Positions 1-12,429 of a stretch of DNA of 64,000 bases are shown here, piece after piece. The translations under genes and the position numbers were made by a program. Origin of the DNA: Simmondsia chinensis (lineage: Eukaryota > Streptophyta > Magnoliopsida > Caryophyllales > Simmondsiaceae). The stretch is taken from positions 751,501-815,500 of the forward strand of contig JAGTTD010000018.1 of NCBI GenBank assembly GCA_018398585.1, read 5' to 3'. How positions within the stretch are numbered: the stretch's first letter is position 1; every line of letters starts with the position of its first letter. The notes beneath the pieces are model-generated. The model had not been told where the DNA came from. It did not search any database and saw only the letters and a list, made by a program, of their open reading frames with translations.

Positions 1-809
1 TCCTACTTGACAACTAACGAGTGTACATTAAAAGTCAGATCGCGTTAATCCTAAAGGACGGCCACCGATACTACCGTTTGCATTAGAGCAGCATCGAAAT
101 CATCTTTTAGGACAGTGGTTTTCCCCACGGCGAGGTATCTTCGGTATTGTAATCAGTACTTAACTTCTGATCTTATTATTTGACTATTATGTTTAGATAT
201 TCATCGCAATTTTGCATTCTTATTCTTATAATTTGTACCCGCAAAGACAGGATTGAATATTCTCTCTATACCTGTGAGGAGTAATGAGACGAACATCTAT
301 TCTATTCTTCTATTCTAATACATTATTGCCAAGTACCCGAGCTCTCACATCTCTCCCCTCTTTTAATCCTCAAATTTTAGGAGCATATATTAAATAGTCT
401 AAGTTAACTAATGCAAAAATAAGCAAGATTTGAAAAACACGGTATTACATTAATAAGAAGTTAAGAATATTAATTTAAGTTTGAAAGTTAAAACAATTGG
501 TACAAACTGATCCAACATACAAATGAAAGCACCTTTCGTGTATCGCACGGGATCACGCTAGTAAATATGAATGGCGGCAGATAAGAATTTACAAGTAAAC
601 AAAATGGAGTTTCATGCAAAATCCGTTGTCTCCATGTTCTACGTGGGCGTCTCTACTGATCACTAAAAATCAAATCTTTATCATCAAATTCCTCCAAAAT
701 TTATTCTTCCTTTTCCTTTTGCTTTTGTTTTTAATCTCTAAAAAGTAAATTCGATCGCGTCATGTTTCACCGTTATTGGTAAGCACTTGGCGGAATCATC
801 CATTTTCTG
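1..809. other. Upstream intergenic DNA
   Basis: AT-rich sequence upstream of the threonine aldolase gene. I see no coding region, RNA gene or clear mobile element here. The last 150 bases presumably contain the proximal promoter of the downstream gene. Confidence 0.5.
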
Positions 810-816
810 TATAAAT
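810..816 (+). promoter_or_regulatory. TATA box of threonine aldolase gene
   Basis: TATAAAT lies about 30 bp before a stretch that reads like a plant 5' UTR (AAATTAGGGTTTTGG near 855-870). The first donor site follows at 952. Its position fits a core promoter with transcription starting near 840. The start site is inferred. Confidence 0.5.
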
Positions 817-839
817 TGGTGGGTTTTCGATTGTAATCC

Positions 840-951
840 ACAAAGACGAACACGAAATTAGGGTTTTGGAACATCGAATTTGATCATTTTTTGGTGTAAT
901 TTAATCTGGGTTCGAGTCCATAATTTAAGCAGAGCTTGTAATTTTGTTAAG
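840..951 (+). other. 5' UTR exon of threonine aldolase; 1.3 kb leader intron follows
   Basis: A non-coding leader exon is inferred from the TATA box to the donor AAG|GTATTC at 951/952. The matching acceptor AACAG ends at 2274, twelve bases before the ATG at 2287, so the leader intron is 952-2274 (1323 bp). Long introns right before the start codon often raise expression in plants. That role is inference here. No upstream ATG ORF of note was seen in the leader. Confidence 0.55.
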
Positions 952-1684
952 GTATTCCTCTTCTGTTCGTTTTATTCGGTTTGCAGTTCTTAATTATTTT
1001 TGTATTTTAGTAGGTTTTGGGACCTCGATTTTCTCAGTTCTAGGGTTTTCTAGACCGAATATAACCCCACGCAACTCGAGGGGCCTCTAAATTTTAGAAA
1101 TTGTAATCTTTAATATATGAATTGTTAATATTAATAAGTTTTATGATTAAAATTTATAATTTATTATATGAGTATGATGTTGTTAAGAAAATTTTACTAT
1201 ATTCAAAGGGTTGTGTTTGAAAACGTCATGGGTCATATTAAAGAATAGGCAGTGCACTAGGTTTTGGATAATCATATGTATATTCTTGCTTAGAATTAGC
1301 CAAAACACATAAATCATATTTTTTTATTTTTCTCATTGAATTTTTTGTTTGTTTAATATCATAAATTTAGGATCAAATTAGTCACAATTTGTTGAAAGTA
1401 CCATATGTAAATCTTCAAGAAAGCGTACATAAAAGTTCATAAAAAAGAGACCAGCGTGAGTCTAGTGAGTTATTTTATCTAATGTTAATTGGTTTTTATT
1501 TATGCATATTTAGACCTTACAGATGTCAATTATGTGAGTGAGGCCTAAAGCCTACTAAGTTTTACCAAATTTGTTGTTGATACTCCTGAGTTTATTGAAG
1601 GATACTGTAAAATTCCCATTGTTTGATGGCTCTACGCATGATGACACTCCAAAATTTTGGTTTTTGTAAGTTTTCGCTGAACGA

Positions 1685-1910
1685 CTTAAGTTTTTGATAT
1701 ACGGGTATCTTAATATAACATCAGAGCCTCTTACGGATGAAGTTATTGGGTTCGAATCTCAAGAACCGTCACTCATAATATTATAATTATAATGCAACGT
1801 AGGAGGTGAGTCTTTGAATTATTCATATGATTCAAGCCCAATGTCATATTCTCGTAAGAGAGCATATATTACAGTATAAGCCTTTTGTTGGACTATATCT
1901 TATACCTTGA
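1685..1910 (+). repeat. tRNA-related repeat in leader intron
   Basis: This stretch has ATCAGAGCC, close to the initiator-tRNA-Met primer-binding motif of plant retroelements. A box-B-like GGGTTCGAATCTC follows at about 1748-1760. Such blocks recur in plant genomes as tRNA-derived SINE or TRIM pieces. I cannot set its ends or find a target-site duplication, so the family is left open. Confidence 0.35.
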
Positions 1911-2286
1911 ACGTTTAGAATAGTTAATTCTTTGACACTTAAGGGGACTTATTATGCACATTTTCAATGTTTGTGCAAACTGAGAATCATTGCAGATTTG
2001 AACCTTGTTTAAATGAATTTATCCGTTCTCCTGTGTTTCTTTTCTATATTCCATTTATGGTTAATATTAGAAATTGTCAAATTTCATCGGTCTTAAACTC
2101 AACCAAAGAGATGGCATACGAAGTCTAAGTACAGGTTTAAGTGCGTTTCCATCCTAATTTCAAAACCTATCAGCATTGGCTGGAGTAATCTACTAAGCTT
2201 ATATATTAGTCTCTTCTTTTTTAGAACGATATTAAAAAACCTTATTCTTATACTCACATGTGAATTTTTAACAGAAACGTCCAAAG

Positions 2287-5200
2287 ATGGTAACAAGAAG
2301 AGTAGACCTTCGGTCTGACACGGTAACAAGACCAACCGAAGCAATGCGAGCTGCCATGATGAATGCCGAGGTTGATGATGATGTATTGGGGTACGATCCT
2401 ACAGCCTTGCGCCTCGAAACTGAGATGGCAAAGATAACGGGAAAAGAGGCGGCTTTGTTTGTACCATCGGGCACAATGGGTAATCTCATAAGTGTACTTG
2501 TTCATTGTGATGTAAGGGGAAGTGAGGTCATTCTTGGAGATAATTCACACATTCACATTTATGAGAATGGTGGTATTTCTTCACTTGGAGGTGTCCATCC
2601 CAAAACTCTTAAGAACAACGATGATGGTACTATTGACTTTCAATCGATTGAAGCTGCAATTCGGGATCCCAAAGGCGCACTTTATTACCCCACTACTCGA
2701 CTTATCTGCCTCGAGAACACCCATGCCAAGTAAGTACCATTCTCTTGTAAATATGGGCGTAAATGAACAACCGTTTGGTGAACTGAGCGTATTCGAAATC
2801 GACTACAATAGAATTATTTCTGCGACTTTATTGAGCCTAACCGTATCAATCATAGATGAATCTTTTACAGCTTCACCATGTCTGGTTAAAAGATCTGAAT
2901 ATATCCGAGTAACTGCAACTAACCTGTTTCCTGGATTAGCCAATGTGATGACGGCACATTGGTATCTGTGCTCGACTCATGTTTTATGTTTCTTGAGTTG
3001 ATTCCTTGATGTCGTGTCATAACGTGATATAATGTGAATTAATGAGAGTGTCAATGTGGAAAATGAATGATACATTTGGTTGATCTGGGATCCTAAATTT
3101 ATATTCGTTAGTATGTAGCTAGGCTGGTCAACCCAAGCTACTGCTTGCAACCCTTTTTGAAAATGAATTATATTATGCCGTTGTTTCTAACGCATACCCA
3201 TTTATACATATTGGAACGCATTAGAAACATTTATATACACGTATAATATAAAGGTCTCACATATTAGCTGATATTAGAGTATAAAGTTGACTATTTAAGA
3301 TGTATTTAAGCTAATCCGGACATCTCCAAGCTCAAAAAGGGGCCCACTAATCCCAACTTGCTTTGGGTGCAAAATTCTCTCGACAAATGACCTTTCTTTT
3401 TGGCTTGCTTTCTATTGGTATAATTGGTTCATGAGGAGCTCATACATGTATGATAGTTGTGATGTAAAATTACTATATTCACTGTGTGGCAGAGACCCAG
3501 CAGGCGTCAAGTATTTGTTGCTAATTTATATCTATTTGTTGGTATAATTGATGGTGTGCTGTTCAAAATGCAGTTCGGGTGGTCGTTGCCTTACCGTGGA
3601 GTATACTGACAAGGTCGGAGAGTTAGCCAAGAAACATGGTTTGAAGCTTCATATTGATGGAGCTCGCATTTTCAATGCTGCTGTGGTGAGGGAAACTTTT
3701 TTCTAGCATATGTCTCTTTAGTCTTTTTGCACTCTAAAGAGGCAAGGCTGTATACGTTTCTCCCCCTCCCCCCATACCCGCCTTGGCGGGAACTTCAGTC
3801 TTTTTATGCAGATGCCGTTACATAATGGCCCAAGGCCTGGGGACAAACAGCTACAATATGTTGTCGGTTTTGGAGCCGCACCTATCTATCATTTTTTTCA
3901 CTCGCAATAATTTCTTTAATTTTTTCTTAATAGCACATGAAACTGATTAAGCTTCAAATCTTGTGTAAATATGCCATGTCAGGCACTTGGTGTTCCTATC
4001 AGCAGACTGGTGCAAGCAGCAGATTCGGTTTCGGTATGATCATCTAGTTCCTTGTTTTCCCAAAAACTAAGGTCTTTTTTCTTTCGATGAGAAACATTTT
4101 CCGTCTCAATTCTATTGTTATTTGCATAAAAAGGAAAGCACCTTCCTTCAGGGAGCAGAAAAAAATCCATAGTAATTTCATGTCATATGCTTCATTTCAA
4201 GCTTAACTTAGATAAGCGGTACAAATATATAGAATGAAGCCATTTTCTTCAGCTAGAAAGACAAATTTCTAAGGAAAAATATTTTCGGTTTAACAAAACA
4301 CAGCCTAAGTTGCAATCATATTTCCTTCATGTTAAGTAATTTGAAGCATTTATGCTATTGTCATGCAAATATCCGCTGTTATTAATCAGTTTTACAATCC
4401 TCATCATTGGACTGATCACTTCATATAGTCTCACATTGTTCCTGTATACTGAAATCAGGTATGCCTATCAAAAGGTCTGGGCGCCCCAGTGGGATCAATG
4501 ATTGTTGGTTCAACGAGCTTTATTACTAAGGTACTATCCCTGGAATCAAATCGCAATTTATGATTGTCGTGTTCTGGATGTTATGCATCACGGTAGTTAT
4601 ATTGAGTTTTTCAGGGAAAGTAACTTGTTTTTGTTAGGTAAATATCTAAGTACTGGACTCGATTTAGATGCAAAAGAATAGATATGAAAGAAATTTAGAA
4701 GAGAAAAAAGAACAATAACACAGATTTACATGGAAAATTCCCATATGAAAGCGAAAAAATCATGAGTGAAGGAGAAAACAATCTACTAAAAAATCTAAAC
4801 GAGAGGATATAACCGAGTGCTGCATAAAACAATATACATATATGGGCAGAAGTTGGAACCTTGGATCTCTCTAACAGAGTCTACCGGGCCAAGACATAAA
4901 TTTAAGACGCCATGACATCATTTAAGCTTTGTGTTTGCAAAAATTTGGATGAATAGCCAAACAATCGTCAACTTTTATGTTCATTTTGTAGCTTTTAACA
5001 TATTTATATGTTTTAGTAACTAAAATACAACGCAAACATTTTGAAGGCCGTCACAGAAATACCATTACATAACTGTTAATCTCGTACCAGTAGCTCAAAA
5101 ACCATTACATAAGACCCTTACATTACTTAAATCTCTTTTTTTTCATTCTATTACAATCTTTTGTATCTGTAACATCTAGTTTATCGATCCATTAACGGTC

Positions 5201-8200
5201 TAACAATGTTTGTCATTGCCCCTGTGTTTAGGCTAAAACGCTAAGGAAAGCACTCGGTGGTGGAATGAGGCAAGTAGGTGTGCTGTGTGCTCCAGCCATT
5301 GTAGCTCTTCAAGAGAATGTCACAAAACTTGAGGGTGACCATAAGAAGGCCAAGACTTTAGCAGGTTTGTTTTTGCATTTCCAGTTCTCTTTTCTTCCCT
5401 TCGAAGTCTCCGTGCATTGGATTCGAGAGTTGACCTGAAGGGGTTGGCTCAAGTGATAAGGTACTTGGACTCAGCACTTATACAACATTAAATTATGATT
5501 TGAGTACTGCAATTGGGCGCAAATCATTCCTAGGGGCCACCTATTGGGTTTTTTAGCAGGGGTCGATCAAGGACCTAAGCAACCCAGGCTGTTGATTGGA
5601 TTCCCCGGTTTGTTAAGGCCCTTAAGGATCCCTTTTGAAAATCAGTTATATTATGATTTTGCATTACAAGCATGAATGTAACCTATATAATATACAAGAC
5701 CTACATATTAGCTAGCATTATAATATAAATTGAATTACTCAGGGTTTACTAGAACTGACATGCACACTTCTGTTACCATAAAAGGGCCCAAATCAAAACT
5801 CCCTTGGGCTCCTAAAATCTCGAAAATGGCCCTGTCTAGTGGCCCCTGCTTATCCCGTTGTACATAGAGGAACTTATTGAGTGTCAATACATGCAACCTA
5901 GGAATTAACCGAGGAACAGTAAGCCAGCCTAGACACCTAGGTTACCAAAAGAAAAGTGTTGTTTCCTGTTCAGTTTCCCAGTTCTGAACTTTTATGAGGC
6001 AGAACATGAAGTTCATAATGTTTATGTTGCTGTGATTATAAAAAAAGAAACTTTATGTGGCTCAGTATATTTTTATAAACAGAGAATTTTTGCGATTCAT
6101 AATCAACACAACAATCCCAGTGCCTCAAAGGCTCCCACATAAGTGGGGTCCGCCGGGGGGTGAATGCACGCAGCCTTCGCCCTGAAGGGAAGCTGTGTCC
6201 GAGGACCCCCAACCTGAGATTTTTGCCATTCATAATCATGGACCTTTTTTTTGATATTCTGTGAGTCAATTGACAGAAGGACTGAACCAAGTGAAAGGAT
6301 TAAGAGTGAATGTGAATGCAGTTGAGACAAATATTGTAAGTATTCTTCTGCCCAACAACTATGTTGATCCAGCTATTTTTTGGTATTTATATGCTTTTGG
6401 TTTAATTGAAGAGGCCAAAATGTCAGTAATTTTCTGAGGGTAAAACGCCATATTTTGGGGTGGAACGAATAGTCTGGGTGACATAGCAATGTTCAACTGC
6501 ATTTCTTCTCTTCAGTTTGGGCTTTGATTTAGCTGGGGGTATTAATGAACTAAACTTTTGATGAACTACTGGTATTTGAAATCAATTACAATTTTTTGTG
6601 TTCGTTTTACTTGCTCCACGGTTATCGAGCTGAGTTCGAGCATGGTCGTTAAGCTTAACGTGCTTTAACAGTTTGATAAGGGCTTTTTAACAATCGGTAT
6701 TAACTTGAACATGGCTTGATGGCTCAAAACTATAGAGAGTTCAACTGGATAGTAGGCTTGGCTTAATTACAAGCTCAAATCGGCCGATAACGAGTTCAAA
6801 TATGCTCGATCAGACTAAGGAACCATATCTTTTCAAACCAAGCTCGAATAAACATTCTGAAGGTCTATAAAACCTCAGCTTGAATTCGACCTCGTTCACA
6901 CGCTTAGAGTTAGCAACACAACTTAGGTTCTAGTACGTTCTGTAGCGCAGTTTGCTCACAAAAGATTCCTTATTTTCCTCTCTTATTGTTCCAAGTGTTT
7001 TTTGTGGAAAATGAAAAATCGAAACACATGAAAAACTCATATTACAAGGAAAAACAATCCCTTCAATTTACAATGGAAGCTTAGAAAAGGATGCAATTGT
7101 TGGCACAAAAATGCAAAAGCTAAATCCCTGCGATTTCTCGTAAAATTTGAAGAAGCAACTCCTTTTCGAATACGTTTTCTCTAAAAATGCAGCTTTCTAG
7201 AAGAACTATAAAAAAATAAAAAATAAAAAATTTCTCCAAATAAGGTCCTAAATAAGCTTTGCAATTGTTTGATTCTCCTTTACTTTTGACTTTGAGCAAG
7301 GTGTATGTTGATATATTGGAGAGTGCAAACATTACAACACAAAAATTATGCAAGAACTTGGAGGAGCATGGTCTTTTTGTGATGCCAATGAGCTCATCCA
7401 GGTTTGTACCTTCCTCTGTCTTTTTTTCAGTAATCGGGTTGTTCGGGATGAGTAATTCCCGATTACACGCACTTTTTACTTGGTAGTTTCTCTACCTGTA
7501 ACAAGTAGCGGGATTCGAACCCTAAACCAAACTTTTCATAAGATACCAAGTCCAGGTGTCAATACATGTTAAGGACCACAAATGTGAGTCGAGTAAGAAA
7601 TCCCATATCGGAGTTGTGAGAGAGGAGATCAACATGTAAGCTTAGCATATTACTTCACCTATGCCATTTGGTTTTTAGGATAATAGGTGGACTTCATATA
7701 TTCCAACTTCATGAGTCAAGTCATAAGGCTCAGTAAAATTTTATAGTAAGAAACCTGAGGGGGGAATTTTTTTTTTTTTTTTTTTTGGTTGTTTAGAGTG
7801 GGAGAGCAAGGATTCGAACCTATAATAGAGCAAGGATTCGAACCTATAATTTCTTGTCTTAAGGCCTTACCATTAGATCAAGACCTTATTGGCGCGGTTC
7901 TCTAGTTCAACATTTCCAATGTCCCAAGGGCTTCTGCCTCAACAGGGTCTGGGGGGTGGATGTACGCAGCCTTCCCTCTTCAGGGTGCTACTCTAAAGAG
8001 AGGCTATTTCCGAGAACGCGGTTCTCTAGTTCGTTTGAATCAATTAGGCGATTTTTCTTAGAAAGAAAATCTAAGCAGCAATCAAATCAAAAGGATATTT
8101 TGTTGTTGCAGAATCAGGATTGTCACTCATCATCAAATCTCTGGAAGTGATGTGCAGTACACTTTGTCATGCATTCAGGTAATCATTTTAGTTTTTCCTT

Positions 8201-9130
8201 TCATTCTCTGTACCTTTCAACCTTGAAGCATGAAACCATTTTAACAATAGCTACTCTTTATATGGGCTTACGCAACGAATTTTAAGCTAGTCATCGGGCG
8301 ATAACACTTCTATAGTCGCCATGTAGTTTGTTTCGTTTAGCAAAATATACTGTTGTAGTTATACTGCATCTGTGACCACAAACTGCAATTTGATTCCTTG
8401 TCAAAAGATATATCACAAAAATGATCTCTTCACATAAGCAAGGGTTGCACTTAAGGGTGTACATGAACCAAACTTTCGATAAACTACTTGTGTTTGAAAT
8501 AAATTAGGGTGTGTTCATGTTTGTCATGAGGGGCAAGTTCGAGCAAACTCAGTAAGCTCAACGAGGCAAGTTTAAACAAGGGGTACCAGATTCATTAATG
8601 TTTACTAACAATTTGATAAGGATTCGTTAAAAGCTCTTTAACAAATGGTTTAAGAACACATTAAAACCTCGGTATTAGCTCAAAATAATACATTAATGGC
8701 TTGATAGTGACACGATTGCAAGATCAACCTGATAGCGAGCTCGATTCGGTAGCATGCTCTGCTCGATTATGAGCTCAACTCAACTAAGTTAGGCGGAGGA
8801 CCCAAGTCAAACCAAGTATTGAATATATTAAGATCTTATTGAACCGAGTTCGAGGAAGATTCAAAAGCTAAACAAAGGCTCGGTTTGAACTTGAGCTCAA
8901 TAAGCCCCTTATCGAGCTCGACTGAACAAAGAGGTTCTGACTGAACTCTGTTTAAACCTCTAACAATTTATCCTCTTTAAACCCGCTCTATAAATGACTT
9001 TGTGTATCGAGCTGCATGTTTTCTATATGCGCCTTTGAACTTGTAGATACACTCACTTCATACTTTGTGATGAAATTTTCAGCAAGCAGTGGCCGGGCCA
9101 TCAATCGAGCATGTGGAGAATGGGATATGA
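2287..9130 (+). CDS. THA1: L-threonine aldolase (low specificity), nine coding exons
   Basis: PLP enzyme that cleaves L-threonine (and allo-threonine) to glycine and acetaldehyde; probably cytosolic, as no transit peptide is seen. Coding exons are 2287-2729, 3574-3685, 3983-4033, 4459-4530, 5232-5364, 6277-6335, 7301-7401, 8112-8178 and 9083-9130. They join in frame to 361 aa; Arabidopsis THA1 is about 358 aa. Visible family features are the N-terminal VDLRSDTVTRPT, the glycine-rich PSGTMGN cofactor region, CLENTHANSGG across the exon 1/2 joint, LHIDGAR with the Asp that contacts PLP nitrogen, and SKGLGAPVGS with the Schiff-base Lys at about residue 207. Exon 8 could also be read from 8118, but 8112 keeps the conserved SRIRIVTHHQIS. 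The ATG at 2287 opens directly into the conserved N terminus. Introns hold several SINE and hAT-like insertions. No break is seen, so the gene looks functional. Confidence 0.95.
6106..6219 (-). mobile_element. Short TTG-tailed SINE in threonine aldolase intron 5
   Basis: A 114-bp insertion. Read on the - strand it has body motifs GTCCTCGG, AAGG-TGCGT-CA and GGAGCC(T)TTGAGGCACTGGG, then a TTGTTGTG tail. A 19-bp target-site duplication (6087-6105 and 6220-6238, TTTTTGCGATTCATAATCA) with one mismatch flanks it. It ends 57 bp before exon 6. It has no 5S-derived head. Confidence 0.8.
6530..6910. repeat. hAT-like non-autonomous element, GAGCTCG family
   Basis: Degenerate internal repeats of the type AACTCGAGCTCGATAA start after ATGAACTAAACTTTTGATGAACTACTGG. 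The same layout occurs at 8452-8960, 9800-10310 and 44078-44560. Elements with this diagnostic inside are known plant non-autonomous hAT elements. No TSD was found, and the ends are approximate. Confidence 0.45.
7765..7890 (-). repeat. tRNA-derived SINE
   Basis: On the - strand it shows a box A-like TGATCTAATGGTAAGG and a box B-like GGTTCGAATCC, followed by a poly-A tract (poly-T at 7769-7786 on +). The box B block is present twice (near 7810 and 7833), a small internal duplication. This order fits a tRNA-headed SINE inserted antisense to the host gene, in threonine aldolase intron 7. Confidence 0.5.
7909..8016 (-). mobile_element. Short TTG-family SINE in threonine aldolase intron 7
   Basis: A 108-bp insertion between perfect 16-bp direct repeats (7893-7908 and 8017-8032, CGCGGTTCTCTAGTTC). 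The body matches the copy at 6106: TCTCGGAAATAGCC, CTGCGTACATCCACCCC and AGACCCTG. The tail is eroded. It ends 95 bp before exon 8. Confidence 0.8.
8452..8960. repeat. hAT-like non-autonomous element, GAGCTCG family
   Basis: Begins GGGTGTACATGAACC, as in the copy at 44078, and holds many degenerate CGAGCTCGA words to about 8960. It lies in intron 8 of threonine aldolase. Ends and TSD are not resolved. Confidence 0.45.
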
Positions 9131-9544
9131 GGAGTTGAAACGATGCAATAGTAATAACGATCTCCACGATTGTTGGAGAGTGACAGGCGAAAATCGCGTA
9201 AAAAAATTTCATTACCATTCACTTGAATAAATGTTGGTCTACTTAAGCTCTTGAAGATGATCCTGAAGAGGCAAAGCCTAAGGGAGCATTGATTTATATC
9301 ATGCCTAGTTTAATTATTGTCATAAATTTTATATTATGTTACGCGTTAGAAGATGATTTTCTCTTGTTTTTAGTTTTCTATTTCAGTTTTCCCTTAAATT
9401 TAGGGGGAAAAAAAAAACTAACAACAAACGGCAAAGGAGGGAAAAAAAAAATCATTTTCAAAATCTAATTTCTGTAGTTTCTAAACAATAAAAACTAAAA
9501 AAATATAAACCTATATGAAATAGGCCATAAGTTACAACTACAAC

Positions 9545-9672
9545 ATCAGCCAAGTGCCTCAAAGAGACTTCCGTCAGGGCAAGGTTTGGGAGGGTAAGAT
9601 GTATGCAGCCTTACCCCTACTGTATGTTTACTCTGTTAAAAGATTGTTTTCGAAGGGCTCCAACCCTAAAAA
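9545..9672 (-). mobile_element. Short TTG-family SINE, diverged
   Basis: The + strand reads CAAGTGCCTCAAAGAG near 9552, GGGAGGGTAAGATGTATGCAG near 9587 and TTGTTTTCGAAGGG near 9645, matching the SINE body in reverse. It resembles the copy at 36899 most closely. The target-site duplication is unclear. Confidence 0.55.
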
Positions 9673-9799
9673 GAATCTTACTCCGTCAAATAAAAACACA
9701 AAACAGGCCATAGGCCGATGGACATAAATCGATTAGCTTGGTACCTTACACCAAAGCAACAAAGTAAATGTAAAGAACATCAAAGATACAAGATTACCT

Positions 9800-10310
9800 A
9801 AGAAAAGCTCGAAAAGCTCGTTATTTAACTTCAAAAGCTTCGGCTATGTCATCTCAACAAGCCCGAGCTCGAGCAAACGCAGTTAGCAGTTTGAGTTGTA
9901 TGTAATAGTTTCAGTCACACTTTGCAATTCTGTTAAGTCGTATGAGTTGACTCTATGCACTAAAAATTTGAAACTTATAAATGCGAAAGGGGAGTGACAT
10001 TTGTCGAATGCTATTTTTTTCCGAAAATACTTTACAAAATGCTCCTTTAACACGACCACCAAACACCCAAAAAAATTAAGAGCAGCATTTTGAATGGCTA
10101 AAACGCTAATGCTATCCAAAAAGCCGCCACCGGACAGACCCATGTGATTAACCAAAACAAGTTCGAGTCTAACGACCCAAACTTGAGCCTGGATGCACAT
10201 AAATAACCCAAGCTTAAGCTCAACATCTTGAGATTATGCAGGCGTTTTATCCAAGCTCGATCCAAGTAAAATGTCGGTGACGAACTCAAGCTTGGCTCAT
10301 TTACATCCAT
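9800..10310. repeat. hAT-like GAGCTCG repeat debris
   Basis: Degenerate AGCTCGAGCAAACGCAG and CCAAGCTCGATCCAAG words surround a less repetitive middle. It belongs with the elements at 6530, 8452 and 44078. Boundaries are approximate. Confidence 0.35.
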
Positions 10311-10892
10311 AGACCTTATATATATAAAAACACATGCTATACAAAGCGTAGAAGATCAAAGGCTAGTTTGAAAGATTGGACCATAATCCATGATTTGAAT
10401 ATACAAACATATTCCCACAGTAGATTAAAGAGTTATGCACCTCTAAACATTCCAGTAAACAAAATTAAAACAAAAAAAAAAGATAATTATTTAAATTTAA
10501 AAGAATAGAGCAGATCATCCAAAGACATCTTACAACTAAGAACCCCAGAAAATTTAAAAAAAAAAAAGAAAAGAAAAGAAAGCAGAGAAAAATTTGCAAA
10601 ATGTACTAAGCTACCAATTCTTGCTTTCTACTAGTGATGATAACCTGTTAGCAGCAAGGCCTCTGGAACTGGATGTGAAGGGTGTTCGTCGTTTTGAATG
10701 GTTCTTGCATGACATGGAACGCAAAGTGATGCGTTTCAGTGTAGGAGTTGCTAGTCTACGAGTTCGACCAGGAGTTGAGTGTCCCTGTTTAAAATGATGT
10801 ATTCTTGTACAAAAAATTCGCATCTTGTTATGCGCCTGTGATGAATCAAAGGACATGAAATATTGAGTACAAGAGTATCAAACCAATACTGA

Positions 10893-11220
10893 AAGCTCCG
10901 TTTGTTTGAACGGAAAACCTTTTGTCTCCATTCTATTGTTCCTTTGAGAAGATTACAAATGCGGAAAATGTTTTCCTCCATTGAGGTGAAATTGAGTTCC
11001 CTCATCAACGAATGGAGAAAACATTTTCCCTCACAGAGGAAAAAATATTTTCCTCACAATCTCACGTTATATGCTTCATTTCAAGCTCAACTTGATCAAA
11101 CTTGAACCTTATACAAATTCATAAAATAAAACTATTTTCTTTTGCTAAGTTAAAAAAAATGCTTTTAATTGAAAATATTATGTAAGAAGAAATATTTTCC
11201 GTTGAACCAAATGGAGCCTA
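10893..11220. repeat. MITE, GGCTCCGTTTGGTT family
   Basis: About 328 bp with imperfect terminal inverted repeats: GCTCCGTTTGTTTGAACGG on the left against GTTGAACCAAATGGAGCC on the right. The inside has the family words AAAACATTTTCC and CAATCTCACG. Relatives in the window lie at 24895-25775 (interrupted), 27599, 32471 and 41232. Confidence 0.6.
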
Positions 11221-11384
11221 AATGAGGCCGTTGGAGGGGATAGCAACGCAATATCATTACACCTTCCGTTCCAAAATAATTGGTGAACTATAAAAATCAC
11301 GTACAATGAAGATATGCTTTGTACAAATTTTCTTACGAATACGATGGCTATTCATGCATACGGTAAACATGAAAACAACACCAC

Positions 11385-11512
11385 CAACATACCCAGTGCC
11401 TCAAGGGCTCCCGCTTGCTCAGGGTCTGAGAGGGGTAGGATGTACGCAGTCTTATCCCATCAGGGTGAGACCCAGACGACAGACTGTTTCCGAGGACCCC
11501 CAACCTGATATT
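11385..11512 (-). mobile_element. Short TTG-family SINE
   Basis: A well preserved body: on + it reads CAGTGCCTCAAGGGCTCCCG, GGATGTACGCAGTCTTATCC and CTGTTTCCGAGGACCCCC. An AACAACACCACCAAC tract precedes it, the reverse of the TTG tail. I did not find a clean TSD. Confidence 0.65.
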
Positions 11513-11549
11513 TGATGGTTTTGATAGTTATTATAGATATAAAGCGTCT

Positions 11550-11935
11550 GTATGAATAGCGTGTAAAGTATAGTTATCATGCTAGGCTTGAAGAGCATGT
11601 AAAGTACAGTTATCATGCTAGACAAGTATACATGTAAGCATATAAGCAAATAAACAAACAAGCAAGCAAGTTAGCATATACGCATAAAGGCATGGAAGCA
11701 TGGGGGCAACGAAGCATAAAAGCATAGAGACATAGAGACATAGGGACATAGGAGCCAGAGCAGAATGTAAAAGATAAAGGGTAAAAGCAAAGAAGCATGT
11801 AGAGAGATTAGAGAGTGTAGAAAGAGTGTGTAGAGCGCCCGGAGCGTATAAGCAACGAGGGAGAAAGAGAGAGGACGTAGAGAGAGAAAGAGAGAGAGAG
11901 AGAAAGAGAAAGTGAGAGAGAGTATGGGCGTGTCA
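11550..11935. repeat. Simple-sequence tract with short direct repeats
   Basis: A duplicated unit AAAGTA-AGTTATCATGCTAG lies at about 11567 and 11598. It is followed by AAGCA/ATAAGCA words, CATAGAGA repeats and a GA-rich tract to 11925. There is no coding support. Confidence 0.5.
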
Positions 11936-12122
11936 GCAGCATCACTATGCCCCAAGGTAATACATCCTAGAAGCACTAAGCAACTAACATACGCTAGTGC
12001 TGCGTATATACACTGTAAACATGAAAACGATTAGGCTAAATTTTTCTGATGACATTTTAAGTTAATACTTCCTATTTTCAGAAAGCTAAATATCCTTTGA
12101 ATTGAATAGACATATTTGTTCC

Positions 12123-12159
<37 letters not shown>

Positions 12160-12429
12160 TAGACGTAGTTATTGGATAAATAGAGTACAACCCAAAAAAA
12201 GGAGTACAACAACAACAAAAACAACAAACCCAAAGCCTCAAGGACTCCCAGATAAGTAGGGTCTGCGATAAATAGAGTATATTGAACATTTTCAACAAGG
12301 AAAAATACCCAAATGTGTTCAATTGGTGTTACATGTATAACAAATGAAGTAAACTAAACCGAAACAAATAATAGATGAGCCATTTACTCATGTATAATAA
12401 ACGCAAAACAGTTCAGGTTTAACCATTAA

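Noticed and set aside
2522..3001. 159-aa ORF on + strand
   Set aside because: Out-of-frame overlap of threonine aldolase exon 1 that runs into intron 1. It has no family features.
11306..11515. Overlapping short ORFs of 64-69 aa
   Set aside because: They translate a SINE body, and similar ORFs recur wherever this SINE occurs.
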